A program made the translations under genes and the position numbers. From NCBI GenBank assembly GCA_022606425.2, contig JAHDVF020001260.1, positions 682,001-746,000 of the forward strand: DNA of 64,000 nt. The letters are read 5' to 3'. The stretch's first letter is position 1; every line of letters begins with the position of its first letter. Below the pieces are notes generated by a model, which made no database searches, was not told the origin of the DNA, and saw only the letters and a list, made by a program, of their open reading frames with translations. Positions 41,566-52,065 of the stretch are shown here, in pieces. The DNA is from Lepidostoma basale (Eukaryota; Arthropoda; Insecta; Trichoptera; Lepidostomatidae).

Positions 41566-42069
41566 TAAGGTGTTTCTAAAAGCTTTTAAATTATGTATAA
41601 ATCATAATCTTTATACCATTTTTCGGATGGTCGCGTTCTGTAAAAGGTTTTGTAGATTACCATCACGCCAGAAAGAAAAATTGTTCAAATGCCGAGCCTA
41701 ATTCATTGAATAATATTTATTTGCCTTTATTTCTTACAAATACTCTTTCTTAGAAACAATCAGGCATTGTATATTCTTGAAGCTTCTTGTTATAAAACAC
41801 TTCATATAAAATTTTGTTGTGAATTGATTTAAATTTTCCATAAACTTAGAAAGTTCTGTTAATTAATAATTTTGATTAAGTGTGTATTCAAAATTATTAG
41901 CACACCACTTTCCAAAAACACATTTAGTTTATGATTCAGTATCAAAAAAAATTATCAAAATTAAAACTCCATTCGAAAAGATAACTTATTGACATGATTA
42001 ATCAGTTAGTTTATGAATCCATATTTTATTGAAGTCCTTCATGAAAAAAAGAATAGGTAAACATGGAAC

Positions 42070-42385
42070 TAATTAAAACATTGTTAAATGTTGATACTAC
42101 TTTTGAACATTTCATCATAATTCCAAAACACTTCTAATGTGCGAAATTCAAAAAGAAATATTAAGTGGAGCGACTTGTATATGTAAATAGATTCATCGTT
42201 ATCACCGCTGTCCCTCGTATCCGTGGAAGACTCCTTCACAAGTGTGGGTCATCATGTGATTACTTGATGTGATTTATTGAGTCTAATCTTGGACCCACAC
42301 ACTCTGGGGCATTGAAACTGTCACCGTCTCCCAATGATCTCTCTTTCTGTCTCCTCCTCCTCTCTGCTGCGTCGTCTCTGGGTTG
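42070..42385. repeat. Repeat Q copy 2
   Basis: Same block order as 26897-27210 with a small insertion (TACTTGATGTGATT). Non-coding. 41570-42060 upstream: nothing recognised. Confidence 0.75.
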
Positions 42386-42773
42386 TGGAGTCTTGTGTGA
42401 TTTTATGTAATGTTATTTTACATTTATGTTTGTGTTCTGAAGTCTTTTCTCAGAATTCATTATCAATGTTAGTACTTTGGGGATTCGCTAAAATCACTTT
42501 CCCCACATTCACTGTTAATGTTAGTCCTTTCGGGTTTCGAGTAAATTGATTAAATTAATGCAAAAAGCACAGTAATACGAATAACTTTAAAAAAATTATA
42601 CAGATGTTTTTCGATGTTTTCAAAGAATGTGTAAACGTTATATCGAATTTTAATTATATATTGATACGTATAATTCTTCTGTATGTATGTAGTTGAACTC
42701 CTCCTAAACGGCTGGACATATTTTGATTAAAAAAATTCGTGTGTGTTGTAATGGGTCGCTGGATGGTTAAGAT

Positions 42774-43191
42774 CCAAGGTTCCCAAACTTTGCCGATTTC
42801 TTCCATTTTGTGTAGACCCCCTGCTTTCCTAAAATGTTTTTTTTTTTACAGATTCATCTATAACTATATAAATAGTTTTGAAGCTGACACGGAGCTAAAT
42901 CAGGCCAGAAAAAACGGAAAAAGGTCGTAATTCGTTGTCAACCTTTTTTTAGCTCATTTTCTCCAATGAGCTAGAAATTAAAATAAAAAGGTCGCTAAAC
43001 ATTTCGACCGGCAGATTTTCCCAAATGAACTGAAAAAAAACGTCGTCAATGATTTCGACCATCCGACATGAGATCCGCTATCGTGGATCCCCATTTTCAT
43101 TTCATGGACCCCAATTTTTTTTTTCGCTGACACTCCTTGCAAGTTGTCGTAGACTCCTCAGGGTCTATATAGACCACTTTGGGAATCACTG
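42774..43191. mobile_element. hAT-like MITE
   Basis: Ends CCAAGGTTCCCAAACTTTG and (complement) CAGTGATTCCCAAAGTGG resemble the CAGTGGTTCCCAAAC termini common in hAT elements. Flanks GTTAAGAT (42766-42773) and GTTTAAAT (43192-43199) match at 6 of 8 bases, as expected for an old 8-bp duplication. No transposase. Interior rich in poly-T plus AGCTCA blocks. Confidence 0.6.
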
Positions 43192-43194
43192 GTT

Positions 43195-44730
43195 TAAATT
43201 CACAAATGGACCCCGTAGGTGACTACTGTGAAGACCATTAATAATTGACTTTTTGAGAATAATTCATAGGCATGTTTGTTTGCCATAGAGGTCGCTGGTG
43301 TCGAATTCAGTAGTGTTTGATTGAAGCATGCGCAAATCACTTGCGTTGTTGTCGCGTAGATTTAAAATTCTGTTTCGATATTCCATATATGGCATGTATC
43401 ACAATTGCTTGCATATTATGTGTATATTCATCGACAAAACATATTGAGATAACGTTTTAAATCATAAAGAGTGTACTTAAACACATAAATAGTGCAAATT
43501 TGTAAGGTGTTGAAGTGAATATAATATCTTACATAATCTTCCATAAAATTCAATTGTAAACATGTGCATTAAATGACTATCAATCTAACGTACAATTTTT
43601 TATTTTCGGCTATTTTTATTTATTGTGTATGCGTGTTTATTTAATAGTAATGAAAAATTATTCGTCAACTCGCATTAAGATAAAAATAAAATTAACATTT
43701 TTGAAACGTCAAACTGAATGTCCGATGCCATTTTGTATGTTTAGAAAAACGTTTCCTGAACCAGCTAATAGCAGGCAAGCCAACGTTCGGGCAGGAAAAC
43801 GTCTGTCGGGTCCGCTAGTAATTTATTGAATTAGACCTAGGTATGTGATATTTCAAACTAAACATATTTTTTAAAACTAATTCAGATAAAAAAAGAAACT
43901 GATTAATTAGATTTCAAAGAAAAATAGTTTCGAGCACATGAATTAATGGCAAAATTACATTCGTTTTAGAGAATTGAAAATTTTGCAAGTTTATGTGTAT
44001 ATTTATGAAACAATTAAAAAAATATGCCCATACAAAAAATCAGACGGTTTAATCAATGAAATATTTTAAACTCTTAAGTAAAATGTTTTATGTATCACAA
44101 CTGTATTTTCATTTTCGGCAAAAACAATGGACTTTTTAATAAAATATTACATAAAAATCAAGAGTGAGTTAACAAAATAGTCTAATAATAAAATATACCC
44201 CTAATTTATGTTTTTGGGCATCATTTGATTAAAACGTGTTTTTACGTTGCCCCCACGCGATATGTTTGAGCTCACTGATTGATTTTTCATCTAATCGTGC
44301 TAATTTCTTAACATCTCACTTTTTTGTTACAGCGACATGCAAAAAGCGATGGGCCTCTAAGTGGAGAGAAATTTTTCTTGCGAGGCTGCGGCATAAATCA
44401 CAGGCGAGAGAATGGAGAGAAAGCGCCCTCTAGCGGGACTTTCAGTCTGTGGGCGTTTAACACCCCACGGCTGCGGTAAATAACGGGCTCAGGCGGGACA
44501 TTCGTTAGCCCGGCCGGCTACACCCCGTCACTTCCTGAAGGTTGGCCTGGAACCTGAAGACGCATCACTTCTCGCACAATCCTCTACAAATGTTACTTTC
44601 AACCCAACACCCGCGAAAGGACACGCGAGAGGTTAATAAAACCATTTTCTCGAAATAACTAAAGGTATCTTAGCGCCACTTAATCATCTTACTAACGGTA
44701 CAACATATTATTTTCTTATATTATAGAAGT
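43195..44730. other. Mostly unique DNA; small family A piece and a GC-rich part
   Basis: 44085-44140 has a decayed family A end (GTATCACAACTGTATTTTCA, AAACAATGGACTTTTTAATA). 44340-44600 is GC-richer (TAGCCCGGCCGGCTACACCC) without a recognised gene. Otherwise nothing. Confidence 0.35.
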
Positions 44731-44734
44731 TAAA

Positions 44735-45180
44735 TAATGAATTTAATTTATGTTCCACGGTGGATACGTGGAACATAAATTAAATAAACACAAATGTCCG
44801 TCCATGTCAACATGTGCAACATCGAAAAAAACATTATGTGCTAAATTAAAAAAACGGTGGATACGTGGAACATAAATTAAATACACAATATGTGCACCAT
44901 CTAAAAAGAGCATTTTGTGTTAAATTATTTTTATTTTGTTATTTTATTTTATATCATTGTATTTTATATTATTTGTTTTAGATTTATTTTGTGGGTGTTG
45001 GACGATCGAAGTGTGCGCGGGAGATGCCTATTGGTGGCGATGAGGTTCGCAACCCATCACACCGCGTCTCCCGCGGGGCGAAAAGAAAAGGATGGAGTGC
45101 CGCATCAGTAAAAGTGTGACAGTCCATTCTTTCTGCCTACCCTTTCGGGGAGACGGCGTAATGGTTAGTTAGTTAGTTAG
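44735..45180 (+). mobile_element. LS element, 5'-truncated plus-strand copy
   Basis: Contains both ~100-bp tandem units (ACGGTGGATACGTGGAACAT at 44758 and 44853), the GC-rich block with CCGCG-TCTCC-CGCGG, then the LINE-alpha-derived tail GACAGTCCATTCTTTCTGCC, CCCTTTCGGGGAGACGGCG and (GTTA)n to 45180. At its truncated 5' end, ATTTAATTTATGTTCCAC is an inverted copy of GTGGAACATAAATTAAAT 9 bases downstream, a small snap-back. Confidence 0.8.
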
Positions 45181-45274
45181 TTTTAAATAATGAAACACTT
45201 TGTATTAAACCACGGTATGGTTATTATTTTTCTCTCACCGTATCGTTTCTGACTCTGTCTCTCGGTGAGAGAAA

Positions 45275-45684
45275 AAACAAATAATAATAATAATAAATTG
45301 GATAATTTATAGAGCGCCATTTTTATGAATTACTCATCTCAAGGGCGCTGTAGAAGATGCTCCGTTTTATCAACGAGATATTAATAATATTAATAATGAT
45401 AACAAAAATAATAAACATATTTAGTATGAGGGCTGCACCTGACGAAGCCGATCAGCCCTTCCTGTCAGGAAATGATAATTTGAAAATGTGCGTTTTGAGT
45501 CTCGATCTAAACCCTGATTCTCAATGCTTTTAAGGTCTGCTGGAAGACTGTTCCAGGCTGAAGGGCCGGCTACCGCGAAGGCTCGGTCGCCAAAGTTTGT
45601 GCTAGGACAGCGTTTTGACACAGTCAATCTACCGATCGTAGACTTAGCTGATCGCATTGTAGACTGTCTAGCATTCAGGTAACA
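45275..45684 (-). pseudogene. LINE C-terminus with (TTA)n tail
   Basis: Minus strand frame: DLCYLNARQSTMRSAKSTIG, STNFGDRAFAVAGPSAWNSL, PADLKSIENQ, ending in a stop near 45421. The RxFxxAGPSxWNxLP segment is the usual C-terminal end of CR1/L2/Jockey-type ORF2 proteins. 3' UTR with AGCGCCCTTGAGATGAG and a (TTA)n tail (complement at 45280-45298). A 3' end of the same family is at 51238-51315. 5' truncated at a head-to-head junction with LINE-gamma. Confidence 0.7.
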
Positions 45685-45965
45685 AAGGTCACTGACATCA
45701 TCCACCGGATGGCGACTCTAAAATGGCAATGGGCAGGTCACGTAGCCAGAAGCTCAGATGAAAAGTGGACAAGAAGACTGCTGACTTGGAGACCGTGGAT
45801 GGCAAAGTTAAGTGCAGGGCGACCGCAACTACGATGGAAGGATGATCTGAACATACACGTCGGAATAACTTGGATGCAGTCTGCACAGGACAGAGTGACA
45901 TGGAAGCGATTGGAGGAGGCCTTTGTCCAGGGGTGGGCGGGAATAGGCTAAGTAAGAAGAAGAAG
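45685..45965 (+). pseudogene. LINE-gamma ORF C-terminus
   Basis: Reads VTDIIHRMATLKWQWAGHVA, SDEKWTRRLLTWRPW, GRPQLRWKDDLNIHVG, WMQSAQDRVTWKRLEEAFVQ, GWAGIG, stop near 45951, then AAGTAAGAAGAAGAAGGG as tail. Open to the natural C-terminus; strongly 5' truncated, so no catalytic part. Confidence 0.8.
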
Positions 45966-45990
45966 GGAAGAAGAAGATGGTTACTATAAC

Positions 45991-46035
45991 TGATGTCAAC
46001 TAGTTCGCTTGGACCCAAGCTTCATCAGAGCAGTA
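45991..46035 (-). ncRNA. Hammerhead-like motif D2 (left arm)
   Basis: Minus strand: TGCT, CTGATGA, stem II AGCTTGG-GT-CCAAGCG (perfect), GAAC (one A missing), CTAG-type stem III, GTT, GACA. Box and stem II ideal; the GAAA is damaged. Confidence 0.5.
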
Positions 46036-46050
46036 TAACAACAGTCGTTA

Positions 46051-46095
46051 TACTGCCCTGATGAAACTTGGGTTCAAGCGAAAGTAGTTGGCATC
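46051..46095 (+). ncRNA. Hammerhead-ribozyme-like motif D2 (right arm)
   Basis: TGCC (46054-46057), CTGATGA (46058-46064), stem II AACTTG-GGTT-CAAG, GAAA (46080-46083), GTAG, GTT (46087-46089), GGCA (46090-46093). Stem I TGCC/GGCA pairs fully. The first base of the CTAG palindrome is changed to G. Confidence 0.6.
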
Positions 46096-46207
46096 AATTA
46101 TAATAACTATTCCGTGGTAACAAAGTGTTTTATTATTTTATATCTATAAGTTTAAAATGTCTTACCACAAAGTGAGTGCTTCATATGAAAATATTACGTT
46201 TAAAAAA

Positions 46208-46795
46208 GTATGTTTACAAAGGATGGGAGAGTGGAGAAGGATATTGAAAGAAGGGTTGAGGCAGGCAACAGAGTAAATGGTACACTTAAAGTTATCATCG
46301 CAAACATAAGCCTATCCAAAAAAGCTAAGATGGCCGTGCATAATGGTGTTCCTGTGCCGACCCTTATGAATGGAAGTGAAGCATGGAACTGGCAAAAGAA
46401 GGATGAAAATAGAATAAATGCAGTAAGAATGAATCTGTATATGATGGAGTGTCTAATGCAAGTATATATAAGAAGTGAATGCGGTGCGAATGAAATTGTT
46501 ATGAACAAAATAATGAAAGGGTCGTTAAGATGGTTTGGACACATGGAAAGAATGAGTGAAGACAGAATGGTGAAGAAGGTATATGTAAACGACGTGAACG
46601 GAGCTAGACATAGAGGAAGACCGAGGAAAACGTGGCACTATCAAATCAATCAAATATTAAATATCGGTCACGTGAGGAGTCGGAGAAACCGACGTGCGTG
46701 CATGACAATATGTATGAATGTAGAGGACGTGAGAGAAGTATGTCAAGACAGAACATTATTTCTGCCTACCCCTCCGGGGAGACAGAAAGAATAAT
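46208..46795 (+). pseudogene. LINE-alpha C-terminal third, 194 open codons
   Basis: Open from MFTKDGRVEKDIERRVEAGN through RINAVRMNLYMME, KGSLRWFGHMERMSEDRM, KKVYVNDVNGARHRGRPRK, SRRNRRACMTICMNVED to the 3' end. Relative to the longest copy it has a deletion after RINAV (RSLRRMCGYSVY lost). At the end the frame shifts so that the hairpin region (CCCC-TCC-GGGG) is translated as LPTPPGRQKE; the (GTTA)n tail is not preserved. No YADD, so it is not autonomous. Confidence 0.85.
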
Positions 46796-46904
46796 CAACT
46801 ATCCAGCTGTAGATTAGTTCATGGCTCATTGCGAACAAACATGACATAGACAGGTTTTTTTCAGTACCTACCCATGCAGAATTATTTAGTTTAACTTAAC
46901 AAAC

Positions 46905-47135
46905 TAACTAACCATCACGCCGTCTCTCGTAGGTGTAGGCAGAATGAATAGACGGCCACACTTGTATCCTGACAAACTTCTGTCGCTTCCTCAACATTCA
47001 TACATAGTGTGATGCAAGCACGATTTCTCCGACTTCTCTCGTGGCCGACATTCAATATTTGATTTATTTGAACGTGACACGTTTTCCTCGGTATTCCTCT
47101 ATTTCTACTTTAGTTTTCGTCGTTAACATACACTT
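46905..47135 (-). pseudogene. LINE-alpha 3' copy
   Basis: AAACTAACTAACCATCACGC (tail complement), TCTCGTAGGTGTAGGCAGAA (hairpin decayed), then the complement of RRNR..CMN and NQILNVGH. Breaks off near 47140. Confidence 0.75.
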
Positions 47136-47159
47136 TTTTATCGTTCATTCTTAAAAGTA

Positions 47160-47330
47160 AAAAAGGTTATTTCATATTTCATGGCAGAAATTCATTGTAA
47201 ATAATTAAAATAAAAATAAATTGTATAAAATCTTTTTAAATTTATACAATTTAGTTAAAATCCACTTATGTTTGTGTCTCCGACCGGTTTCGGCAGCTCG
47301 CTGCCATCTCCCGGTCGGGAGACGGCAGAT
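47160..47330 (-). repeat. Fold-back family B arm
   Basis: CATGGCAGAAATTCATTGTA (family end), TTAGTTAAAATCCACTTATG, CGACCGGTTTCGGCAGCTCG, CTGCCATCTCCCGGTCGGGA. The core on the minus strand keeps stem II and GAAA, but the box reads GGGAGA. Confidence 0.6.
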
Positions 47331-47334
47331 ATCC

Positions 47335-47970
47335 ATTATTTCTATGTGCCCAAACCATCTTCATTATCCTTAACTCTTTTATTCATAACAATTTATTCGC
47401 ACAGCATTGAATTCTTATATTTTTTTATTCGACCCTCTATCATACACAGATTTTCCACACATTCGTTTACGAGTCGGTACAAGATTGTCATCGCAAACAA
47501 AACACACTTTATTTATGCAAATAAAAAAATTTAATGCAGCTAAGATGGCAGCGCACAATGGAATTCTTGTTCCGATCCTTATGTATGAAAGTGAAGCATG
47601 GAATTGGGTAAAGAAGGATGAAAGTAGAATAAATGCAGTAGAAATGTAATAAATCTGTTTATAATAGAGTGTCAAATGCCAATATAGCAATCGTATTCAG
47701 TGCAAATTGAAATGTTACGAAAAGATCATTTTGATGATTTGAACACATGGAAGAATGAATAAAGAAATAATGGCAAAGGAAGTATTTGTAAATGACGTAA
47801 ACGGAACTAGAAGAGTGACAAAAACGTGGCACGATTTAATGAATCAAATATTAAATGTCTGCCACGTAAAGAGTCGGAGAAAATGACGTCCATTCATGAC
47901 ACGATATATGAATATTAAGAAATCTAGAGAATTGTGTCAGGAAAGAACAGTGTGGAGGTCCATTGTTTCT
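47335..47970 (+). pseudogene. Two LINE-alpha pieces, head to head
   Basis: 47335-47475 is minus-oriented (CCAAACCATCTTCATTATCC, ACCCTCTATCATACACAGAT). 47480-47970 is plus-oriented (TTGTCATCGCAAACAAAACA, GAAGCATGGAATTGGGTAAA, GAAAGTAGAATAAATGCAGT, then decayed VFVNDVNGTRR and SGKNSVEVH frames). The switch suggests an inverted or twin-primed insertion, or two separate insertions. Confidence 0.65.
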
Positions 47971-48019
47971 AAATAATGAAAACAAAATAAAATTGTATTT
48001 ATGTTCGACCGGTTTCGGC

Positions 48020-48930
48020 TTGCTGCCGTGGCCATAGTTGGCTTAATCAAAAAGATCTAATCTTGCAAAACATTTGATAGAGTCAAATCATACCTATTAC
48101 AATAACAACACCCCTAATATTTTACATGTGCAACACAAAAGGCACAAAATTTGATAGGTTAGAAATTAAGAGATTAAAAAATAACACACTGAAAACAATA
48201 TTAAACTATCAATTGATGCACGTACATTCACCACTCCTATATCCATTGTAAACAATATAATTCAATCCCAACCTTTATTTTACTAATTATTTTAGGTACT
48301 TACCTTCTAAAGAATATGTAATCTGCCGTAATTATCTTTGTTTCAGATCTCCAGGGGGAAATTCCAAGACAGCAGTAGCCAGGCCACAAGACATTTGAAA
48401 TATAATATTTAAACTTAATTATCTCAAACACAAAAATCACATTATATAGAATCATTCCAAGAATTAGCCACCCTAGTAATTGCTTTTTAATAAGTAAACG
48501 AACTAACCCAAAATTTACATTATCTATATAGAATCATTTCAACTTAATAACAGTAATACATTATTTAGAATCATGAAAAAAAAATGATTAACCCTCACCA
48601 CTATCATTATTGTATAAAGCAAATAAATTTCGATATAAGTACCATAGGGGCCCCATTAGCCCCATAACCATTATACCGTGCCCCGCCCGACGAAATATAT
48701 ATTTACCCCCCCAAGAACTTGGTCCTTTGCATTAAATATATATTTTTTCTTTTCTGCACAAGTTGCAACTAAAATCGCACCTCCCACACACTATATTCAA
48801 TCCCATAGGGTCACACACACTACACCACACACACAAACCCACAAACCACACATATAACTCATCAATGGGAAAGAGTAACAGACATCCGAGTCTCACTCCA
48901 ATAAGTCACACGATCCAAATCCAAGTCCAT
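48020..48930. other. No recognised feature
   Basis: AT-rich; 48770-48860 is CA-rich (ACACACACTACACCACACAC). A family B fragment (CGACCGGTTTCGGCTTGCTG) precedes it at about 47998-48020. Confidence 0.4.
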
Positions 48931-48939
48931 ATAGGTACC

Positions 48940-49155
48940 AGAAGATGGCAGAAAGCTGCCGAAACCGGCCGAACATAAACACAAGTGGAAGCACACTAAA
49001 TACATAATAATAAAGAAATTGTGTATCAAAATTTTTTGTTAATTAAAATTAACTTCTACCAAGAAATTTCAATTAAAAACATTAATACATTCTTTCCGCC
49101 TACACCTTCATCCAGACGGCTTGATGGTTAGTTCTTTAGTTAGTTTTTAAAAGTA
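48940..49155 (+). repeat. Family B half-element followed by a LINE-alpha tail
   Basis: ACCAGAAGATGGCAGAAAGC, TGCCGAAACCGG, AAGTGGAAGCACACTAAAT, then the family end AACTTCTACCAAGAAATTTC. At 49088-49155 a LINE-alpha 3' end (TTCTTTCCGCCTACACCTTC, GACGGCTTGATGGTTAGTTC) is attached. Confidence 0.65.
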
Positions 49156-49234
49156 AGATTCTTCTCAAATGTGCCTCTTGAATGATGATATAAAATTCCG
49201 TATTTAATATTTGATATCAATGAAAAAGTAAATT

Positions 49235-49390
49235 TTATGGAAGTTTATTATATTTTATAGGAGTGACATGTTTCAATGATGCCAATCAATGGTCAGCTCG
49301 CTACCAGCTTCTAGTCCAGAAGATGGCAGCGAACTGCCGAAACCGGTTGAAGCCAAAAATCTAAGTAAATTTAAACTAAATATTTAAAGG
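49235..49390. repeat. Family E and B fragments
   Basis: 49250-49275 GGAGTGACATGTTTCAATG is an E-type half-core. 49300-49390 has GCTCGCTACCAGCTTCTAGT then CCAGAAGATGGCAGCGAACT, GCCGAAACCGGTTGAAG, a decayed opposed B pair. Confidence 0.55.
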
Positions 49391-49679
49391 GTGTTCTTAT
49401 ATCGTTTTTTATCGTTTTCCATGGTAACTGTGTTGCCTTAATCATCATGAAAAAAGTAAGGTCCAATAACTCCACCGAAAATAACCATTAACCACACCAA
49501 ACTGTAACTTTTTGGGGATGTAAACCTAGGTTTAAATCATCATTTAGATTTAAAACACGTCTTAATGCGCCTTTGAGGTGATTACATAACAAAAACGGAG
49601 CATTAAATGTTAGCATCTTATTATTATTAGTATTTATCAGCTGTAGGATTTATTAAAATTATTGATGTTGTTGATTGAT

Positions 49680-49920
49680 ATTTCTTGGTAGAAGTTCATT
49701 GTAAATAATGAAAATAAAAAAATGTTATTAGGAATTTTTCTTTGTTTATTTTTAGTGTAAAATCTACTTATTAATTTTCGTCTTCGACCGGTTTCTTCAT
49801 GTTGACCAGAAGATGGCAGAAAGCTGCCGAAACCGGTCGAAGACGAAAATTAATAAGTAGATTTTACACTAAAAATAAACAAAGAAAAATTCTAAATAAT
49901 TTTTTTTTATTTTCATTATG
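49680..49920. repeat. Fold-back repeat B2, ~100-bp palindrome arms
   Basis: Left arm AGGAATTTTTCTTTGTTTAT, TTTTAGTGTAAAATCTACTT, TTTTCGTCTTCGACCGGTTT; right arm ACCGGTCGAAGACGAAAATT, AAGTAGATTTTACACTAAAA, ATAAACAAAGAAAAATTCT. The left stem II is lost, so only the plus-strand core (49803-49843, box CAGAAGA, stem II GGCAG/CTGCC, GAAA, CCGG, GTC) is complete. Confidence 0.8.
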
Positions 49921-49929
49921 TAGGATTTA

Positions 49930-50150
49930 TTTTAGATTTAAATAGTCCATTGTTTTGGCCAAAACACTATGATACCTTAACATTTTAAACTGTTCAATTA
50001 AATAACAATTGTATTTTATTTTACGCGACAGCTGTTTTTCATCAACCTATGATGCCAACATCGATTGGCGAAACAGCTGTCGCGACACTCTCAGTAAATA
50101 AAAAGAAATTGTGATATTGTAACAGTGTTTTAAATTTTAACAGTAATTTC
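49930..50150. repeat. Fold-back repeat A7 (fused arms)
   Basis: Left AGTCCATTGTTTTGGCCAAA, CACTATGATACCTTAACATT, ACGCGACAGCTGTTTTTCAT; right GATGCCAACATCGATTGGCG, AAACAGCTGTCGCGACACTC. The two core halves are joined, so the CTGATGA box is reduced to CTATGA. It keeps the GCCAAC form of stem II. Confidence 0.7.
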
Positions 50151-50734
50151 ATATATCTACGAGTATTACAATCGCTGTTTGCTACCCTAAATAATTAAGT
50201 ATTACTTATTTGACCATAATATGTTATCATTTGTATTACAGCATTCTTTATTTCTAATATATATAATACTAATAAGACTCCAATATCCGTCAATTTTAAC
50301 GAGTTATTGGGTTCCCATTAATAATATATTGACAAGGATATCAAATAAAAGATTTTCCTGAAAGGTCATGTGTAGACATCGGCTACAGCATTCGTACGTA
50401 TAATAAGGAGTAACAGTCGGCTCCTGGCAGACTCGAAAAAGGAGGATATTTATTTATTCATCTTAACGACGCTGGCGCGTTACTTTCGATGCGAGAGCGT
50501 ATGGCCTGCTACTCCCACCTTGAATGCGATGGTTTTAACATGATTACATTATTTTACAGCCCCGGCACCCACACACTCGCCAGCACACGGGAAATATGAA
50601 ATTATTATATCTTTTTTCATCACATCTCGTTTTTATGAACCAGAATCTAAATTCCGCACATTACCAAGCACGACTATCCGCGTATGATGATATGTACATA
50701 TTTTATTAAGTTCCAACAAAATTTCACAAAACAA

Positions 50735-50865
50735 ACAAACAGAGAGATTGGACCGCCACACTACTCGAACCTGACACACGCCTCCACATTCATACAGTGA
50801 GCCATACACGCACGTTGATTCTTCCGACTTCCAACATGAACACCTTTAAAATTTGATTAATAGTA
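50735..50865 (-). repeat. LINE-alpha subfamily B fragment
   Basis: ACAAACAAACAGAGAGATTG (the hairpin deleted), GGACCGCCACACTACTCGAA, CATTCATACAGTGAGCCATA, GATTCTTCCGACTTCC. 50160-50700 before it and 50870-51140 after it contain no recognised feature. Confidence 0.7.
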
Positions 50866-51149
50866 CAAGGCAATACTCAATAGTCCTCTTTGCAAGAATA
50901 ACATGGCATTTCGAAAATCAAATCCGCCGTGTTCAACATTATTTTCTACAAAAACATGGTATTTTTTAATGCGAAAAACAGAGAATTTACGCGGGAAAGA
51001 GACAACGCAACAGTGGTATATTGTGTTGTCACGTTGTCTCCTTCAGACGGGTAGGTATATTGTTTCATTTTTAAAAATTTCAATTTTTCGAGATTACACG
51101 TTATTCTTGCAAAGAAACGATTTCGTCCATCGTTTATTTTCTTATAAAA

Positions 51150-51200
51150 ATAACTAACTAACTAACTAACCATGAAGCCTCCCCGGAGGGGTAATTATAT
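51150..51200 (-). repeat. LINE-alpha 3' end stub
   Basis: TAACTAACTAACTAACTAAC, CATGAAGCCTCCCCGGAGGG: tail plus hairpin with stem CCCC/GGGG and loop TCC on the complement, then unrelated DNA. Extremely short 5' truncation. Confidence 0.75.
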
Positions 51201-51237
51201 GTACTGTTATACAACCGTTTTAAGCTTTAAACAAGTA

Positions 51238-51315
51238 TAATAATAATAATAATAATTTGGCTAATTTGTATAGCGCTATTTACGTGAACAGCTCACCTCG
51301 AGGGCGCTTAAATTA
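51238..51315 (-). repeat. 3' end of the (TTA)n-tailed LINE
   Basis: (ATA)n, TTTGGCTAATTTGTATAGCG, CTCACCTCGAGGGCGCTTAA match 45280-45365. Confidence 0.6.
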
Positions 51316-51544
51316 TGTACAGAAATATCCATAGTTCGTATTATTAAACTTTGGGAATAGATTCTTGTACGTAATTTCTGTTTTCTATTATGTTATCCTT
51401 ATTCTCGTTTTTGTGTTTTGCCGTTATATGTTAGTTGTCTGTTTATGTGAACAAATATTAATTACCTTTGTTACTTAACATGTCATTTTTTGTAAAAGCC
51501 CTTGCGGCGTTTATGTCAAAAATAAATAAATTATGTCAAAAGTG

Positions 51545-51690
51545 TGAATGTCACACTGTCTTTCGTCTGGTGAAGAATTCTTGTGACAATAAAATGGCGG
51601 TAGATTAGCAACCTATCACATTTCACGAGAATCAATATGATAGATATATCCTTGCTGTAATGATGTAAAGAGCGATTCAATCAAATAATA
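51545..51690 (+). repeat. tRNA-derived SINE, body only
   Basis: GTGAATGTCACACTGTCTTT, GTCTGGTGAAGAATTCTTGT, GACAATAAAATGGCGGTAGA, GCAACCTATCACATTTCACG, GTAATGATGTAAAGAGCGAT. The tRNA-like head is absent (5' truncated). Confidence 0.8.
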
Positions 51691-51704
51691 ATCAAAATAG
51701 ACCT

Positions 51705-52065
51705 TAATTAATAATTAAATAAAACGATGTTTTTTAACTACATCCACTTTTGTCTTTATTTCGCGACCGGTTTCGCCAGGCTCGCTAGCATCGACAGACT
51801 GGTGACACTATTGCACACCGAGTCCTTTATATACATACAGATCAGGGGTGGTATACATGATTCTATACAAAAATAATCTTCAAATATTTATGTAAAATTT
51901 ACCGAGTTTAAATATCTGTATGTACGTACGACTCGTATATGAAGGACTCGGTTTGCAATAGTGTCACCAGTCTGTCGATGCCAGCAAGCCTGACGAAACC
52001 GATCACTGTCGAAATAAAGACGAAAGTGGAAGTAGTTAATAAACATCGTTTTATTTAATTATTAT
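51705..52065. repeat. Fold-back repeat C2, long palindrome
   Basis: Left arm AAAACGATGTTTTTTAACTA, CACTTTTGTCTTTATTTCGC, core, CTGGTGACACTATTGCACAC, CGAGTCCTTTATATAC; right arm GTATATGAAGGACTCGG, TTGCAATAGTGTCACCAG, core, GTCGAAATAAAGACGAAAGT, AACATCGTTTTATTTAATTA. The arms extend about 150 bp, further than in C1 and C3. The family end is split off by a LINE-alpha insertion and resumes at 52520-52560 (AATTTAAAATGAACTTCCAT, AAGAGATTTCAG). Confidence 0.8.
51966..52012 (+). ncRNA. Hammerhead-like motif C2 (variant core)
   Basis: ACCAGT, box CTGTCGA, stem II TGCCAG-CAAGC-CTGACG (one mismatch), GAAA, CCG, ATC triplet, ACTG. Stem I CAGT/ACTG fully paired. Box A6 is U, as in C1. Confidence 0.4.

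Larger units (their letters stand above)
45985..46160. repeat. Fold-back repeat D2
   Basis: Opposed D-type cores around GCAGTATAACAACAGTCGTT. Outer end CTATAAGTTTAAAATG as in D1. Confidence 0.75.
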
